Source: Ekhidna sp964289745
Lineage (GTDB): Bacteria > Bacteroidota > Bacteroidia > Cytophagales > Cyclobacteriaceae
Reading direction: 5' to 3'
Assembly (NCBI GenBank): GCA_964289745.1
Contig: CAXYMM010000002.1
Coordinates: 310,001 to 374,000, forward strand
DNA length: 64,000 nucleotides
The translations under genes and the position numbers were made by a program. Below the pieces are notes generated by a model, which was given only the letters and a program-made list of their open reading frames with translations, searched no databases and was not told the origin of the DNA. Shown piece by piece: positions 37,187 to 45,808 of this stretch. Numbering within the stretch: position 1 is the first letter of the stretch; each line of letters opens with the position of its first letter.

Positions 37187-39201
37187 ATGGGACATTTTAA
37201 TACAGCAAAAAACGAAACGAAAAATTTTGAATTGATGGATAATCAAATCAAATCAAATCAAATCAAATCAAATCAAATCAAATCAAATCAAATCAAATCA
37301 AATCAAATCAAATCAAATCAAATCAAATCAAATCAAATCAAATCAAATCAAATCAAATCAAATCAAAAACCTTTCTTCTCGCCGCCCTGTGCGCAGCCGC
37401 AGTCTTATGGGGTTGCAAGAAAGATGAAACAGTCGACACTCAAGTAGTCGCCGACTTTACCTTTACCAAAGGCACAGCAGGGGCGGTAACCTTTAAAAAC
37501 GCTTCTAAAAACGCCACTAGCTACGCTTGGGACTTTGGCGATGGCGAAAAAGCCACAGAAGAAAACCCCACCCATACCTACACGAAAGACAGCACCTATA
37601 CGGTAAAACTCACCGCTACGAATAATGGCGGATCGGCTGTTAAAACGGCAGAGGTAACGATTACCTTAGATAGAGAAATAGATTCCTTAAATGTAGGGTT
37701 AGATTCCCTAAAAGTAGGGTTAGATTCCCTAGATGGAGAGATAGAGGTTAAGCAAAGACCTTTACAAGAAAGCGATTTTGCTCTTCCCAAAACCAATAAT
37801 ATAACTATAAGTGTAGGCTACAGTAATCCTTTGAGTTTTGGGCAAGTTGTGCTTGGTCAAGGCGTAACGGCAGATCTAGCCCTAGCTGAGGTTCCTGACG
37901 ACCTAAAGGGTAAAGTAAGCCTAGATAGTGTTAACAATATAACGGTGGACACGGGGATTATAGCAGGTAGTTATAATTTCAAAGTCAAGATTAGCGGAAC
38001 TGGGAATTATAGCGGAGAAATAGAGATTCCGCTCACTTTATTTGTTGATATAAAACAAGAAATAAAAGACTTTCTTACTCTTCCTTCGACAAGTATGGAT
38101 GTAACAGAGGGATATCTTTCGGAAGAGAGCTACGGGCAAGTTGTGCTTAGTCAAGGTGCAACGGCAGATCTATCCCTGATTGAGGTTCCTGACGACTTAA
38201 AGGATAAAGTAAGCCTAGATAGTGTTAACAATATAACGGTGGCTAAGGGGTTAACCCATTCCAATGAGCCATCTAACAATACATATACTTTCAAATTGAA
38301 GGTTACTGGCACGGGAGACTATAAAGGGGAAGTTATTACTGATTTTACGCTAAACATCGGCCCCAAGATACGTTTAACTGCTGATCATTTTACCGTAACT
38401 GATGATGATGTTGTAGCTGTAATTGGTTACTCGGTTTATGACTATGGACAGATTATTCTTAAAGAAAACGTAAATGCCAACTTTGAAATAGGTGAAGTTA
38501 CCTATGGTCCGCTCTTTACCATTGGCGATAAACCTCCATATAGGAATAAGCTTAGTCGTCATGGTTTTAGGGTCAATGCCAATGGTGAAATAACCGAGCA
38601 TAACGGGATAGGATATTGTGATAGTAGGTTTTGTACTAAAGTTGGAGATGACATTTTTTTTAAAGTGAAAATTACTGGCTATGGATCGTATTATGGGACT
38701 GTGGAAAAAGAATTTAAATTCAAGAATATTTATCAGCAGATACCACTACAACCTGGTGACTTCTCTGCAAGAGTTGTCGTTCCCGCCGATAGAATTATGA
38801 ACCAAGCTACTAGAACCTTAGACGGAGGAAAGACGAAAGAATACTTTTTTCATATAAGGCAGGAAAGTTTTTTTAGATATGACATGCTTCAGATTTCATT
38901 CCCTTCGGTACTAAATGGTCAATTAGAAAGGATATTTGTTAGAAGCAATAGCAGCTATCCAGGAGTTAATAAGGGCGGAGTTTCGTATATAGGGGTTGCT
39001 GCTTCAGGCGGGAAAGCGACAGTTTATTCTATAAATCCTAACAATCAAGGTTTTCCTAATGATTATCATCGATACTTTTTATATTCTGTTGACGTTAAAT
39101 TTATTGGTACTAAAAATTATACCGGAACTATAACCTATAGAATAACCGTAATGGCAAACAAAATTGATGCTAAAGAGCCTCAAAAAGCTCCCTGGGAGTA
39201 A
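37187..39201 (+). CDS. locus B: pentamer-array lipoprotein with PKD and Ig-like domains, currently phase OFF
   Basis: ATG 37187 gives MGHFNTAKNETKNFELMD, then (NQIKS)n, but with 25 AATCA units the frame misses the signal peptide and stops near 37447 (86 residues). One frame away, from 37366, an unbroken reading KTFLLAALCAAAVLWGC opens a lipoprotein (LWGC lipobox). A PKD domain with YAWDFGDG, a DSLKVG repeat linker, two or three related beta-sandwich domains (GQVVLGQGVTADL / GQVVLSQGATADL) and a unique C-terminal part follow, to 39201. No start codon lies between array and signal peptide, and the lipoprotein frame has TAA directly before the array (37240). Loss of one unit (24) or gain of two (27) would restore it. 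Confidence 0.85.
37241..37365 (+). repeat. (AATCA)25 pentanucleotide array of locus B
   Basis: 25 perfect tandem copies, 125 bp. On the coding strand all three frames are open and give cyclic forms of NQIKS; on the other strand TGATT gives TGA stops. It starts on a codon boundary of the ATG frame and is followed directly by AAA ACC TTT of the signal peptide. The downstream gene is therefore in frame only if the copy number is a multiple of three. Confidence 0.95.
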
Positions 39202-39230
39202 GAGAAGCTGGGTTTAATTTTTTTAAGACC

Positions 39231-39263
39231 ATAACCCTTGAAACAATTAGTTTCAAGGGTTAT
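39231..39263 (+). terminator. terminator of locus B
   Basis: ATAACCCTTGAAAC and GTTTCAAGGGTTAT pair perfectly over 14 bp around AATTA, 30 bp after the stop. It differs from the 3' blocks of loci A, C and D. The remaining sequence to 39538 has no gene; a short plus-strand reading ending VKIHIDYPVRNAIEWAKKN is coding-like but too short to name. Confidence 0.8.
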
Positions 39264-39538
39264 GATCCTTTTATTGCTTTTTATTTTCTTCTCTCTTTTT
39301 CTCCTCTTAGTTTAACTTTTCTGAAAGGCTTGGCTTAAAATGAGCTGAACCTCTTAATGATTCAAGTATTTCTTTTCCTTGTTCTACTAGAATGCGCTTA
39401 ATTCTTTTCCCTTCGTAATGCGTTTTTCAACGCTTACTATGGTAGCATCATCGGTAAAAATACATATAGATTATCCAGTGCGAAACGCTATCGAATGGGC
39501 TAAAAAGAATACAAATTTATTTTGTATGCAAGGTTTGA

Positions 39539-41884
39539 TTATACCTTCTCCATTTCTTCGATAAATTCATCAACGGTAAGGGTTCCTTCGGTGTAGTTTA
39601 CATCCACCCGCAACGCCCTTAACCCATGTATGCCTTGAAGGTCTTCCAATTGAAAATCTTCAACCTCCTCTTTCAGATACCCTTTTCCAACGAGGTATTT
39701 TAAGTAGATTCTGTACTCTTGGGCATCAGATTCCTGAGCGTAAACGATAACAATGCTCCCAGGTCGGGTAATACGGTCGTTCGTTCCTTTGATATGAGCT
39801 TTATCCACTCTCTTTTTAATGATTTCATATCGAGCATTGTAGGCCCCCTCTACGTCAAATTTCTTTTCGTCCATTCGAAAATGAACCGCAATAGCTGCAT
39901 TGTAAACCAATATCAATGAGGCAATTTCGATTGGCGTCTCTATTTCTTTTTTCAAGGCTTGAAATTCATTTTCCATTTCGCACATCGTGAGCAGCTGCCA
40001 AAGTCTGAGATTGCGCACAAATACGATATCAAAATCTTTTTGGTTGGTAATAGATTGGCCAATGTACATATTGAACTCTACGCCGTCGGTTTTGTAGCGT
40101 TCAAAATAATGCGGAAACATCGCCTGTGCTTCTATTTGTTTGCTATCAAGAAAGGAGGCAAGGAGTTGGTTTATTCTATTTACACTCGTATCGTATTTTT
40201 TACGCTCTTGGTAGACAGTCTGCGTATCGGGATCTAACAGGTCGTAATATTGCCCGATCTTTTTGGAGATCTCCCCATCTGATTTTTTCAAATAATCAAA
40301 AACAGCGTAGACTTCTTTTTTCAGAAAGGTAAGGATGCGATGTTCACTCCCCGCGGTCAAATCGCTGTTAATTTCTTCAATAAATTCATTGATTCTAAAA
40401 ATCAATTCATCATAAATAGGGATTGGTTGTTTTTTAAAAGCCAGTTTGAGAACCTTCAACACCCCTTTGAGCTGTTTGATCAAATCAATAGAAACGGCTT
40501 TATTCCTACGCCCTGATGATCCTTTTATATCGAGCTGACCATAAAGCGGATACAGTTGATCGAAGACGACATCTTCAAATACAGGTTGCTCTCCCGCTAG
40601 CTGCCTTTCCATAAATTTTTTTGCCTGCTCCTCAAACTTCCACTTAACAGATGAATGTATGGTGGTACACTCTTGCTGAATAATGGCTTCCAATAAATTT
40701 TGTACTTCAGTCTGAAAGCGTTTTTTCGCCATGGATAAAATAGGTATTACCTGATCGAGTAATGAAATCGAACCTCGGTGAAGTTCATAGCTATTCTTAG
40801 CCCCCAATTCCATAAACCCGAGAAGCTCTCCTTCGTAAACGGTTGGGGCAATGATATAGCTCTTATATCCTGATTTAATCAGTTTTTGTGAAAAATCACA
40901 TGGGTTGCGAGCATGGTATTTTTTTGCATTGGGAATCGCAAGTGGTATCTTGTTTTTGATGAGTTGAGTAAGCATATTTTCACAAAGACCTGAGCGGCAA
41001 TCAAGCTTATCCCCTTCCTTTAAAATTAGGCTTTCAATACTCTTATCTTTCATTCGAACCATATAGTCATTATCTACACTAACCACCCCAATGGCAAGGT
41101 CTGGGTTGTTTAGAAGCTTTCTGATGCCCCATTTCACTTTTTCAAACGTATCAGACTGTACCAATAATAAATTTGATTTGACCGAGTTAATGGCCTGATC
41201 GGCGGTTACGTCGATTAAGTTAAGGATGTTGACACCCTTCATAATCCAGCTATTGGGCGGGAATTTTTTCTTCCACAGGGATAAGTCATCAAAATTCTCA
41301 ATAAGCTCTTCGTAGTCTTCACGCGTAATCTGCACGGCCTTGTCAGTTGGTATGAAATCCGCCATGTCGGCGTTGATCAATAGCTTATACACCCTTCGGA
41401 TGCCTTGTTCCTTATTTTCTATTTCGAAAAACTGAGGATTAAAGCCAGCAGCAGGATAGTCAAAATAGTTGCCTAGAATAAAACAGCAACAATAGAGATA
41501 GAAGGCGTCTTCATCTATATCCTTCATATTGAAGGAGAAAGGCTTTCCAGAAGCTGCTACAATTTTATCAAATCTGGAAGAGGTATAAATAGGATCAAAA
41601 TAAAAAGGCGGGGTAAGAATTTTTATCTCATTTGACATGAGTACCTCGGGAAATAATGGCTTGACCAACTTACCCATCGGCTCCTTATAATCCTTCAACT
41701 GAGTTATATCGGTAATGCCATCTCTTAGTTCTGGGTATTCTTCGACAACTTTTAGGAGTTCTTGTGCGTAATTTGCCTGCGCTTTGTCCTTGCTTTTCCG
41801 CTGAGTTTCCAGCTGTTCGATCAGTTTAAAAAAACTAACCTGCATAATTGCGGGGAACTCAATTTCTTTTCCATTGTAGATCAT
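39539..41884 (-). CDS. large cytoplasmic GAF-domain protein of unknown role
   Basis: 781 residues with no signal peptide or membrane helix. A GAF-like domain can be seen at about 255-395 (LLLVQSDTFEKVKWGIRKLL ... YIIAPTVYEGELLGFMELGAK), and the rest is helical with charged segments. No kinase, cyclase or DNA-binding domain is recognisable. Proteins of this type occur in Cytophagales without a known function. Monocistronic; 695 bp of non-coding or decayed DNA separates it from the next gene. Confidence 0.75.
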   Translation of the reverse strand: MIYNGKEIEFPAIMQVSFFKLIEQLETQRKSKDKAQANYAQELLKVVEEYPELRDGITDITQLKDYKEPMGKLVKPLFPEVLMSNEIKILTPPFYFDPIYTSSRFDKIVAASGKPFSFNMKDIDEDAFYLYCCCFILGNYFDYPAAGFNPQFFEIENKEQGIRRVYKLLINADMADFIPTDKAVQITREDYEELIENFDDLSLWKKKFPPNSWIMKGVNILNLIDVTADQAINSVKSNLLLVQSDTFEKVKWGIRKLLNNPDLAIGVVSVDNDYMVRMKDKSIESLILKEGDKLDCRSGLCENMLTQLIKNKIPLAIPNAKKYHARNPCDFSQKLIKSGYKSYIIAPTVYEGELLGFMELGAKNSYELHRGSISLLDQVIPILSMAKKRFQTEVQNLLEAIIQQECTTIHSSVKWKFEEQAKKFMERQLAGEQPVFEDVVFDQLYPLYGQLDIKGSSGRRNKAVSIDLIKQLKGVLKVLKLAFKKQPIPIYDELIFRINEFIEEINSDLTAGSEHRILTFLKKEVYAVFDYLKKSDGEISKKIGQYYDLLDPDTQTVYQERKKYDTSVNRINQLLASFLDSKQIEAQAMFPHYFERYKTDGVEFNMYIGQSITNQKDFDIVFVRNLRLWQLLTMCEMENEFQALKKEIETPIEIASLILVYNAAIAVHFRMDEKKFDVEGAYNARYEIIKKRVDKAHIKGTNDRITRPGSIVIVYAQESDAQEYRIYLKYLVGKGYLKEEVEDFQLEDLQGIHGLRALRVDVNYTEGTLTVDEFIEEMEKV

Positions 41885-42229
41885 AGTGGTATGAAATTAA
41901 AACTCAACATGAAAAATAACAATAAAATAGACAACAGAATCCAAAAAAAGTAATTTATTCTAAGTAAAAGCTCAAAAATCTTGGTGAAACAGTATGCTTT
42001 ACAAACAAAATAATATTGAATTAGGCACTTAAATAATAGTTAAATGATGATAAAACACGAGTCTGTGTTTAACCCTTCTATTGAGTAAATGTTGTACCGA
42101 GTGATGGGTAACGTGATGGGTATATTTTAGCCAATTAGCCAAGACTTGCACGTCATGATTACTCGATATATACCTAAGAAGTTTATTCCTTTTTTTACCT
42201 GTTCATAGCTGTTGAAGACGAGGAAAACC
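41885..42229. other. non-coding region upstream of the GAF gene
   Basis: AT-rich, 345 bp. Must hold the GAF gene promoter. GTGATGGGTAACGTGATGGGTA near 42098 is a short direct repeat. Nothing else recognised. Confidence 0.45.
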
Positions 42230-42512
42230 CCTCTAAAAAAGGTTGCTACCTTCTTTGCTCACACAGGCATTCATCCTTCCGATTCCTTTACCTTCTCCCT
42301 CAATAGCCACTACTTTCCCAGGCATAGGAAATGGAAGGCTACCAGCCATCGCTTTCATCACTTTTTATTTAAAAGACCAGCCGACCTTTTGTCTTAAACC
42401 TCGTTTTCTGCTCAATTCAGTAGAAGAAAAGCCTTGCTTGCTTGTTTGTTGCAATAATGTAAACCACATGAAGCACCTTGAGGATGGGGAATTTTACTTT
42501 GTGAAATAGTCT
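42230..42512 (-). pseudogene. remnant of an IS1595-family (ISXO2-like) transposase
   Basis: Minus-strand readings in two frames give FHKVKFPILKVLHVVYIIATNK, then STELSRKRGLRQKVGWSFK(stop)KVMKAMAGS and FPMPGKVVAIEGEG. These match the N-terminal half of ISXO2-like transposases (FxxVKFxIxKALxxVY ... TELSRKLGLRQKTCWFFKxKVMxAM ... VEVDE), but with frame changes and stops. Catalytic residues further on are missing. No terminal inverted repeats found. Dead insertion-sequence fragment. Confidence 0.6.
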
Positions 42513-42592
42513 GCCATTAATAGGATACAGAAAATTAATGAAATAAATTATGAAAAATATAAATTCGTTAAGTTCTTAATTCAGTTGACCAA

Positions 42593-42982
42593 TCAAGTCA
42601 AATTAAGAATAAAGGCATAAATGAGGAGTCCAGTTGCAATACCGTAATAAATACTTCTAAAACGGAATTTCACTGAATTATCCGACGATTTCAGGGTGAT
42701 GAGTCTGCCTCCCTGTGTCATAATGGAGGCAAATAGTGTTAGTGCCACATGTTCAATGGCTCTGAGACTATCTTCATACCTAAAAGTAACATTTAAAAAA
42801 TACGATGCTTCCATCACCAATTGGGTGTATAGTAAAACGATAAAGACATTTGACAAATTCTTATCAATGTTATGGTATTTCACCTCCATGAAGTAACCAT
42901 AAACTGATCGGAGGGTGATGGTAACCCCAAGAATCAGGCATGCATATGTGGCGAATAGGTGTATGTTGTTGAAAAAATTCAT
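42593..42982 (-). CDS. small four-helix membrane protein, unknown function
   Basis: 129 residues with predicted helices at about 10-30, 43-62, 75-92 and 108-127. Charged residues lie only in the loops (YFMEVKYHNIDKN, KSSDNSVKFRFR). No signature recognised. It stands alone, 121 bp from a divergent membrane-protein gene. Confidence 0.65.
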   Translation of the reverse strand: MNFFNNIHLFATYACLILGVTITLRSVYGYFMEVKYHNIDKNLSNVFIVLLYTQLVMEASYFLNVTFRYEDSLRAIEHVALTLFASIMTQGGRLITLKSSDNSVKFRFRSIYYGIATGLLIYAFILNLT

Positions 42983-43103
42983 TTAGATAAATTAAATGGA
43001 AACACGTGAAGATCATTTTCAAAGTGTTAGCAAGCTAGCTATTATTGATTTTTGATGTTGAGAATTCGATTTAACATTTGTTGATGTGAGATGTTAGTTA
43101 AAC

Positions 43104-43511
43104 ATGCTTTTGAAATTATTGATAGACTTTGGTCTTGTTGTTTTAATATGGATGACGCAACTCATAGTTTATCCTGGTTTTACCTATTATTCTGAACTGG
43201 AACTTGCAAGCTGGCATGCCAAATATACAACAGCTATTTCAGTCATTGTCATGCCTTTGATGCTTTTACAAGTAGGGATTCATGGGTTACAATTAATTCT
43301 AGATTTCAACCCTGCTAAGCTTTTAGCATCCGTTTTGATTGTGCTTGTCTGGGTCAATACCTTCTTTTTTGCTGTTCCGCTTCATAATCAAATCGGAGTA
43401 GGTCTCGAGGTGCTGGCGGCTGCTCATGATTTGGTGAAAATTAATTGGTATAGGGCTATTCTTTGGACACTGGTTTTCTTTATTGGGGTTTATGATTTCT
43501 TAAAAAACTGA
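43104..43511 (+). CDS. four-helix membrane protein, unknown function
   Basis: 135 residues, predicted helices at about 5-24, 45-66, 74-95 and 112-132. Conserved-looking features are the TQLIVYPGF turn after helix 1 and VPLHNQIGVG before helix 4, the pattern of small conserved membrane proteins near DUF1772. Function unknown. Its end overlaps the convergent hydrolase gene by 32 bp. Confidence 0.7.
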   Translation: MLLKLLIDFGLVVLIWMTQLIVYPGFTYYSELELASWHAKYTTAISVIVMPLMLLQVGIHGLQLILDFNPAKLLASVLIVLVWVNTFFFAVPLHNQIGVGLEVLAAAHDLVKINWYRAILWTLVFFIGVYDFLKN

Positions 43512-44322
43512 GTATCGCCATGTTGGTTTTTTGAGGCTGGTCTATGTTGCAGATATGACCAGCTCCCTTAATCAGTTGAAATGTGATATTTCTTTTTAAT
43601 GTTGCAAATTTTCGTGCACTAGGTAGAAACAAATAATCGTTTTCACCCATTAAAACCAATATAAAATGGTCAATAGTTTGACGATTGAAAGAACGAAGAA
43701 GCTTGAAAAATTCACTGTAAAGTCCAAGCCATTTTAAGTACTCATCGGCTCCTAGAGTACGAGCCTGCATTTTGTAAATTCGTCGTGCCAATTGCTGGTC
43801 TTTGTGAGGCATTAGTAAGAAAGAAAATACTTCATACATCATTTTGTAGGAAAGAAATAGGTTGAAAAATCGAGCTAGATGCACAAATATCTTGATACCT
43901 AAATTGGCATTGAAAATGCCACCAATAAGAACCATTTTATCGACCATATTGGGTCTCCTCTTGTATAATGATTGCATGAGGACACTTCCAAAAGACAGCG
44001 TTATGAAGTGCGCTGATTCAATGCCCATTGCGTCCAATACGTTGAGGACATCTTGGCTTACAATTTCGAAGTTATATCTTGGGTATGCAGGTTTCACATT
44101 TTTTGATTTTCCGTGATCCCTAAGATCAATGAGCAATAAATTATAGTGTTGCTTAAGCGCAATTACCTGATGATTCCACGTTTGGATACTACCGCCAGCA
44201 CCGTGAAGGAAGACAATCCATTGTGTACTTTCAGGATGTATTATTGATTTATGATATAAAAGCTTCAAGAAAATAAAGCTAGTGAATGGAACTATTAGTA
44301 TTAAAGAACTACAAAAGAGCAA
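43480..44322 (-). CDS. alpha/beta hydrolase fold protein, membrane anchored
   Basis: 280 residues: an N-terminal hydrophobic anchor (about 1-24), then an alpha/beta hydrolase domain with oxyanion HGAGGS, LIDLRDHGKS, a nucleophile elbow ITLSFGS (Ser; the first Gly of GxSxG is Thr), a late acid near LMGENDYLF and the catalytic His in KGAGHICN. The substrate is unknown; lipases, esterases and haloperoxidase-like enzymes share this pattern. Tail-to-tail overlap with the membrane protein gene on the other strand. Confidence 0.82.
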   Translation of the reverse strand: MLFCSSLILIVPFTSFIFLKLLYHKSIIHPESTQWIVFLHGAGGSIQTWNHQVIALKQHYNLLLIDLRDHGKSKNVKPAYPRYNFEIVSQDVLNVLDAMGIESAHFITLSFGSVLMQSLYKRRPNMVDKMVLIGGIFNANLGIKIFVHLARFFNLFLSYKMMYEVFSFLLMPHKDQQLARRIYKMQARTLGADEYLKWLGLYSEFFKLLRSFNRQTIDHFILVLMGENDYLFLPSARKFATLKRNITFQLIKGAGHICNIDQPQKTNMAILSFLRNHKPQ

Positions 44323-44401
44323 ACCCTTTTCTAACTAGTGGGGATGATAACGCTAAATATTAGTAAAAATTTAAAAAAATAATTTCTGAACACAGCCTTT
44401 G

Positions 44402-45169
44402 CTAATCCTGCAGGTTGATTTGTAAACCATCCCAGCCCAGTTCTATGTTTTTTGGAAGATTTTTACCCACCTCTGCATGGAGGCCAAGTTTATGACTGAT
44501 ATGAGTGAAATATCCCTTTTCCGGGGCGAGTTCCTCCATTAGTTTTACAGCCTCTTGAAGGGTAAAATGACTGATATGTGGCTCTTTTTGTAAGGCATTG
44601 AGTATGATAACTTTTGAGCCTTTTATTTTTTCCTTCTCTTCTTCCGATATATAATTGGCATCAGTGATATAAGTGAAACGCGCTATTCTAAATCCTAAAA
44701 CGGGCAGTTTATAGTGCATCACTTCTATCGGAATAAGTTCAATATCCTTAATTCGAAAAGGGCTTTTTCCTACTGTATTAAGAACTACACGAGGAACTCC
44801 AGGATACTTTTTTTCCTGAAAAACGTAAGCAAATTCTTGCTTTAGTTGTTGAAGTACATTAATTCTTCCATAAACGGGCATATCGCTTTTTTGGAGAAAA
44901 TTAAAACTACGAACATCATCTAGGCCAGCAGTATGGTCTTTATGTTCGTGGGTAAATACAACTGCATCTAGTCGATCTACTCTTTCTCTTAACATCTGCT
45001 GTCTGAAATCAGGCCCTGTGTCTACAATGATTCGTGTGTTTTTTGATTCTATCAGAATAGAAGACCTTAATCTGTTATTGCGAAAGTCTACTGAGCTACA
45101 AACTTCACATTTACAGCCAATTACGGGTACACCTTGAGAGGTACCTGTTCCTAAAAGCGTAATTTTCAA
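44402..45169 (-). CDS. MBL-fold metallohydrolase (PhnP/RNase Z-like)
   Basis: 255 residues. LGTGTSQGVPVIGCKCEVC at the N-terminus with zinc-type cysteines, the metal motif FTHEHKDHTAGLDD, and later His residues VMHYKLPVLGF and HISHKLG. The group includes PhnP (cyclic phosphodiesterase) and its relatives; Bacteroidota copies are usually annotated only as MBL-fold hydrolases. The start overlaps the upstream 91-residue gene by 4 bp, placing it last in the kinase operon (49061 to 44402). Confidence 0.88.
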   Translation of the reverse strand: MKITLLGTGTSQGVPVIGCKCEVCSSVDFRNNRLRSSILIESKNTRIIVDTGPDFRQQMLRERVDRLDAVVFTHEHKDHTAGLDDVRSFNFLQKSDMPVYGRINVLQQLKQEFAYVFQEKKYPGVPRVVLNTVGKSPFRIKDIELIPIEVMHYKLPVLGFRIARFTYITDANYISEEEKEKIKGSKVIILNALQKEPHISHFTLQEAVKLMEELAPEKGYFTHISHKLGLHAEVGKNLPKNIELGWDGLQINLQD

Positions 45170-45441
45170 AATTGTAGCTGGCTGTTGATGAGCTCAGCAT
45201 ATAGGTCTTTGTTACGCTCGCTAAGTTTACTTATATCCAGATCGATAGATCGAATTATTTCTACTAGGCTATTTACTTTGCCTTCTAATGCGAAGAACTT
45301 ATTGACAACGGCTATTTTGCTTTCGTTCAATATGCAATAACCAGACTTGAAATTACCTTTCTCATATCTGAGTATGTAGTCGGTTTCTGATACAATATCT
45401 TCCAGTTTGTTTAAAAAATAATTAGTGTACTTAACCGTCAT
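45166..45441 (-). CDS. small conserved-looking protein between response regulator and MBL hydrolase
   Basis: 91 residues, no signal or membrane helix. N-terminal mixed region, C-terminal likely helix (KVNSLVEIIRSIDLDISKLS). Overlaps the response regulator by 11 bp and the MBL gene by 4 bp, so it is clearly translated as part of the operon. I do not recognise a family. Confidence 0.75.
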   Translation of the reverse strand: MTVKYTNYFLNKLEDIVSETDYILRYEKGNFKSGYCILNESKIAVVNKFFALEGKVNSLVEIIRSIDLDISKLSERNKDLYAELINSQLQF

Positions 45442-45808
45442 TCGTCAACTTTTTCACTTGATCCACCACTGAATCAAAATTAAGTGGTTTTGGTATAACG
45501 GTATTAATGCCCACGTCTTTAAAATCTTGTTCAGAATAATTCTTTAAATTCCCTGTAATCGCAATAATTGGAATGTCTTTTTGTGGACTATCCATTAAAC
45601 GGATATTTTTCGCACATTCCATACCGTCCATTACGGGCATATTAATGTCAAGAAGGACTAAGTCGAAAGTATTTTCGGCTAGGTGGTCAACTAACTGCTT
45701 TCCATCATTTACTGAGGTGACACTATAGTTGAATTTTGAAAAAATTTTCTTTGTTAATTTTTGTAATATGTTGCTATCTTCAGCTACTATAATTTTCTTA
45801 TTCATCAT
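45431..45808 (-). CDS. single-domain response regulator
   Basis: 125 residues, only a receiver domain. Acidic pocket ED at 10-11, phospho-acceptor D54 in LLDINMPVMDG, Thr in AITGN and the conserved Lys in VIPKPLNF. No output domain, so it acts by protein-protein contact or as a phosphate shuttle/sink for the hybrid kinase encoded upstream, which it overlaps by 11 bp. Confidence 0.93.
   Translation of the reverse strand: MMNKKIIVAEDSNILQKLTKKIFSKFNYSVTSVNDGKQLVDHLAENTFDLVLLDINMPVMDGMECAKNIRLMDSPQKDIPIIAITGNLKNYSEQDFKDVGINTVIPKPLNFDSVVDQVKKLTNDG

Noticed and set aside
37241..37365. Array could be taken for a CRISPR or a low-complexity spacer
   Set aside because: Unit is 5 bp with no spacers, it is within coding sequence with a conserved phase to a signal peptide, and the same layout recurs in three loci.
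37831..39201. A separate gene beginning at an ATG inside locus B
   Set aside because: The frame is open upstream to the signal peptide at 37366 with a PKD domain; the internal ATG lies in the middle of a beta-sandwich domain.
39264..39538. Possible small gene ending VKIHIDYPVRNAIEWAKKN
   Set aside because: Too short, no start with a ribosome site and no recognised family.
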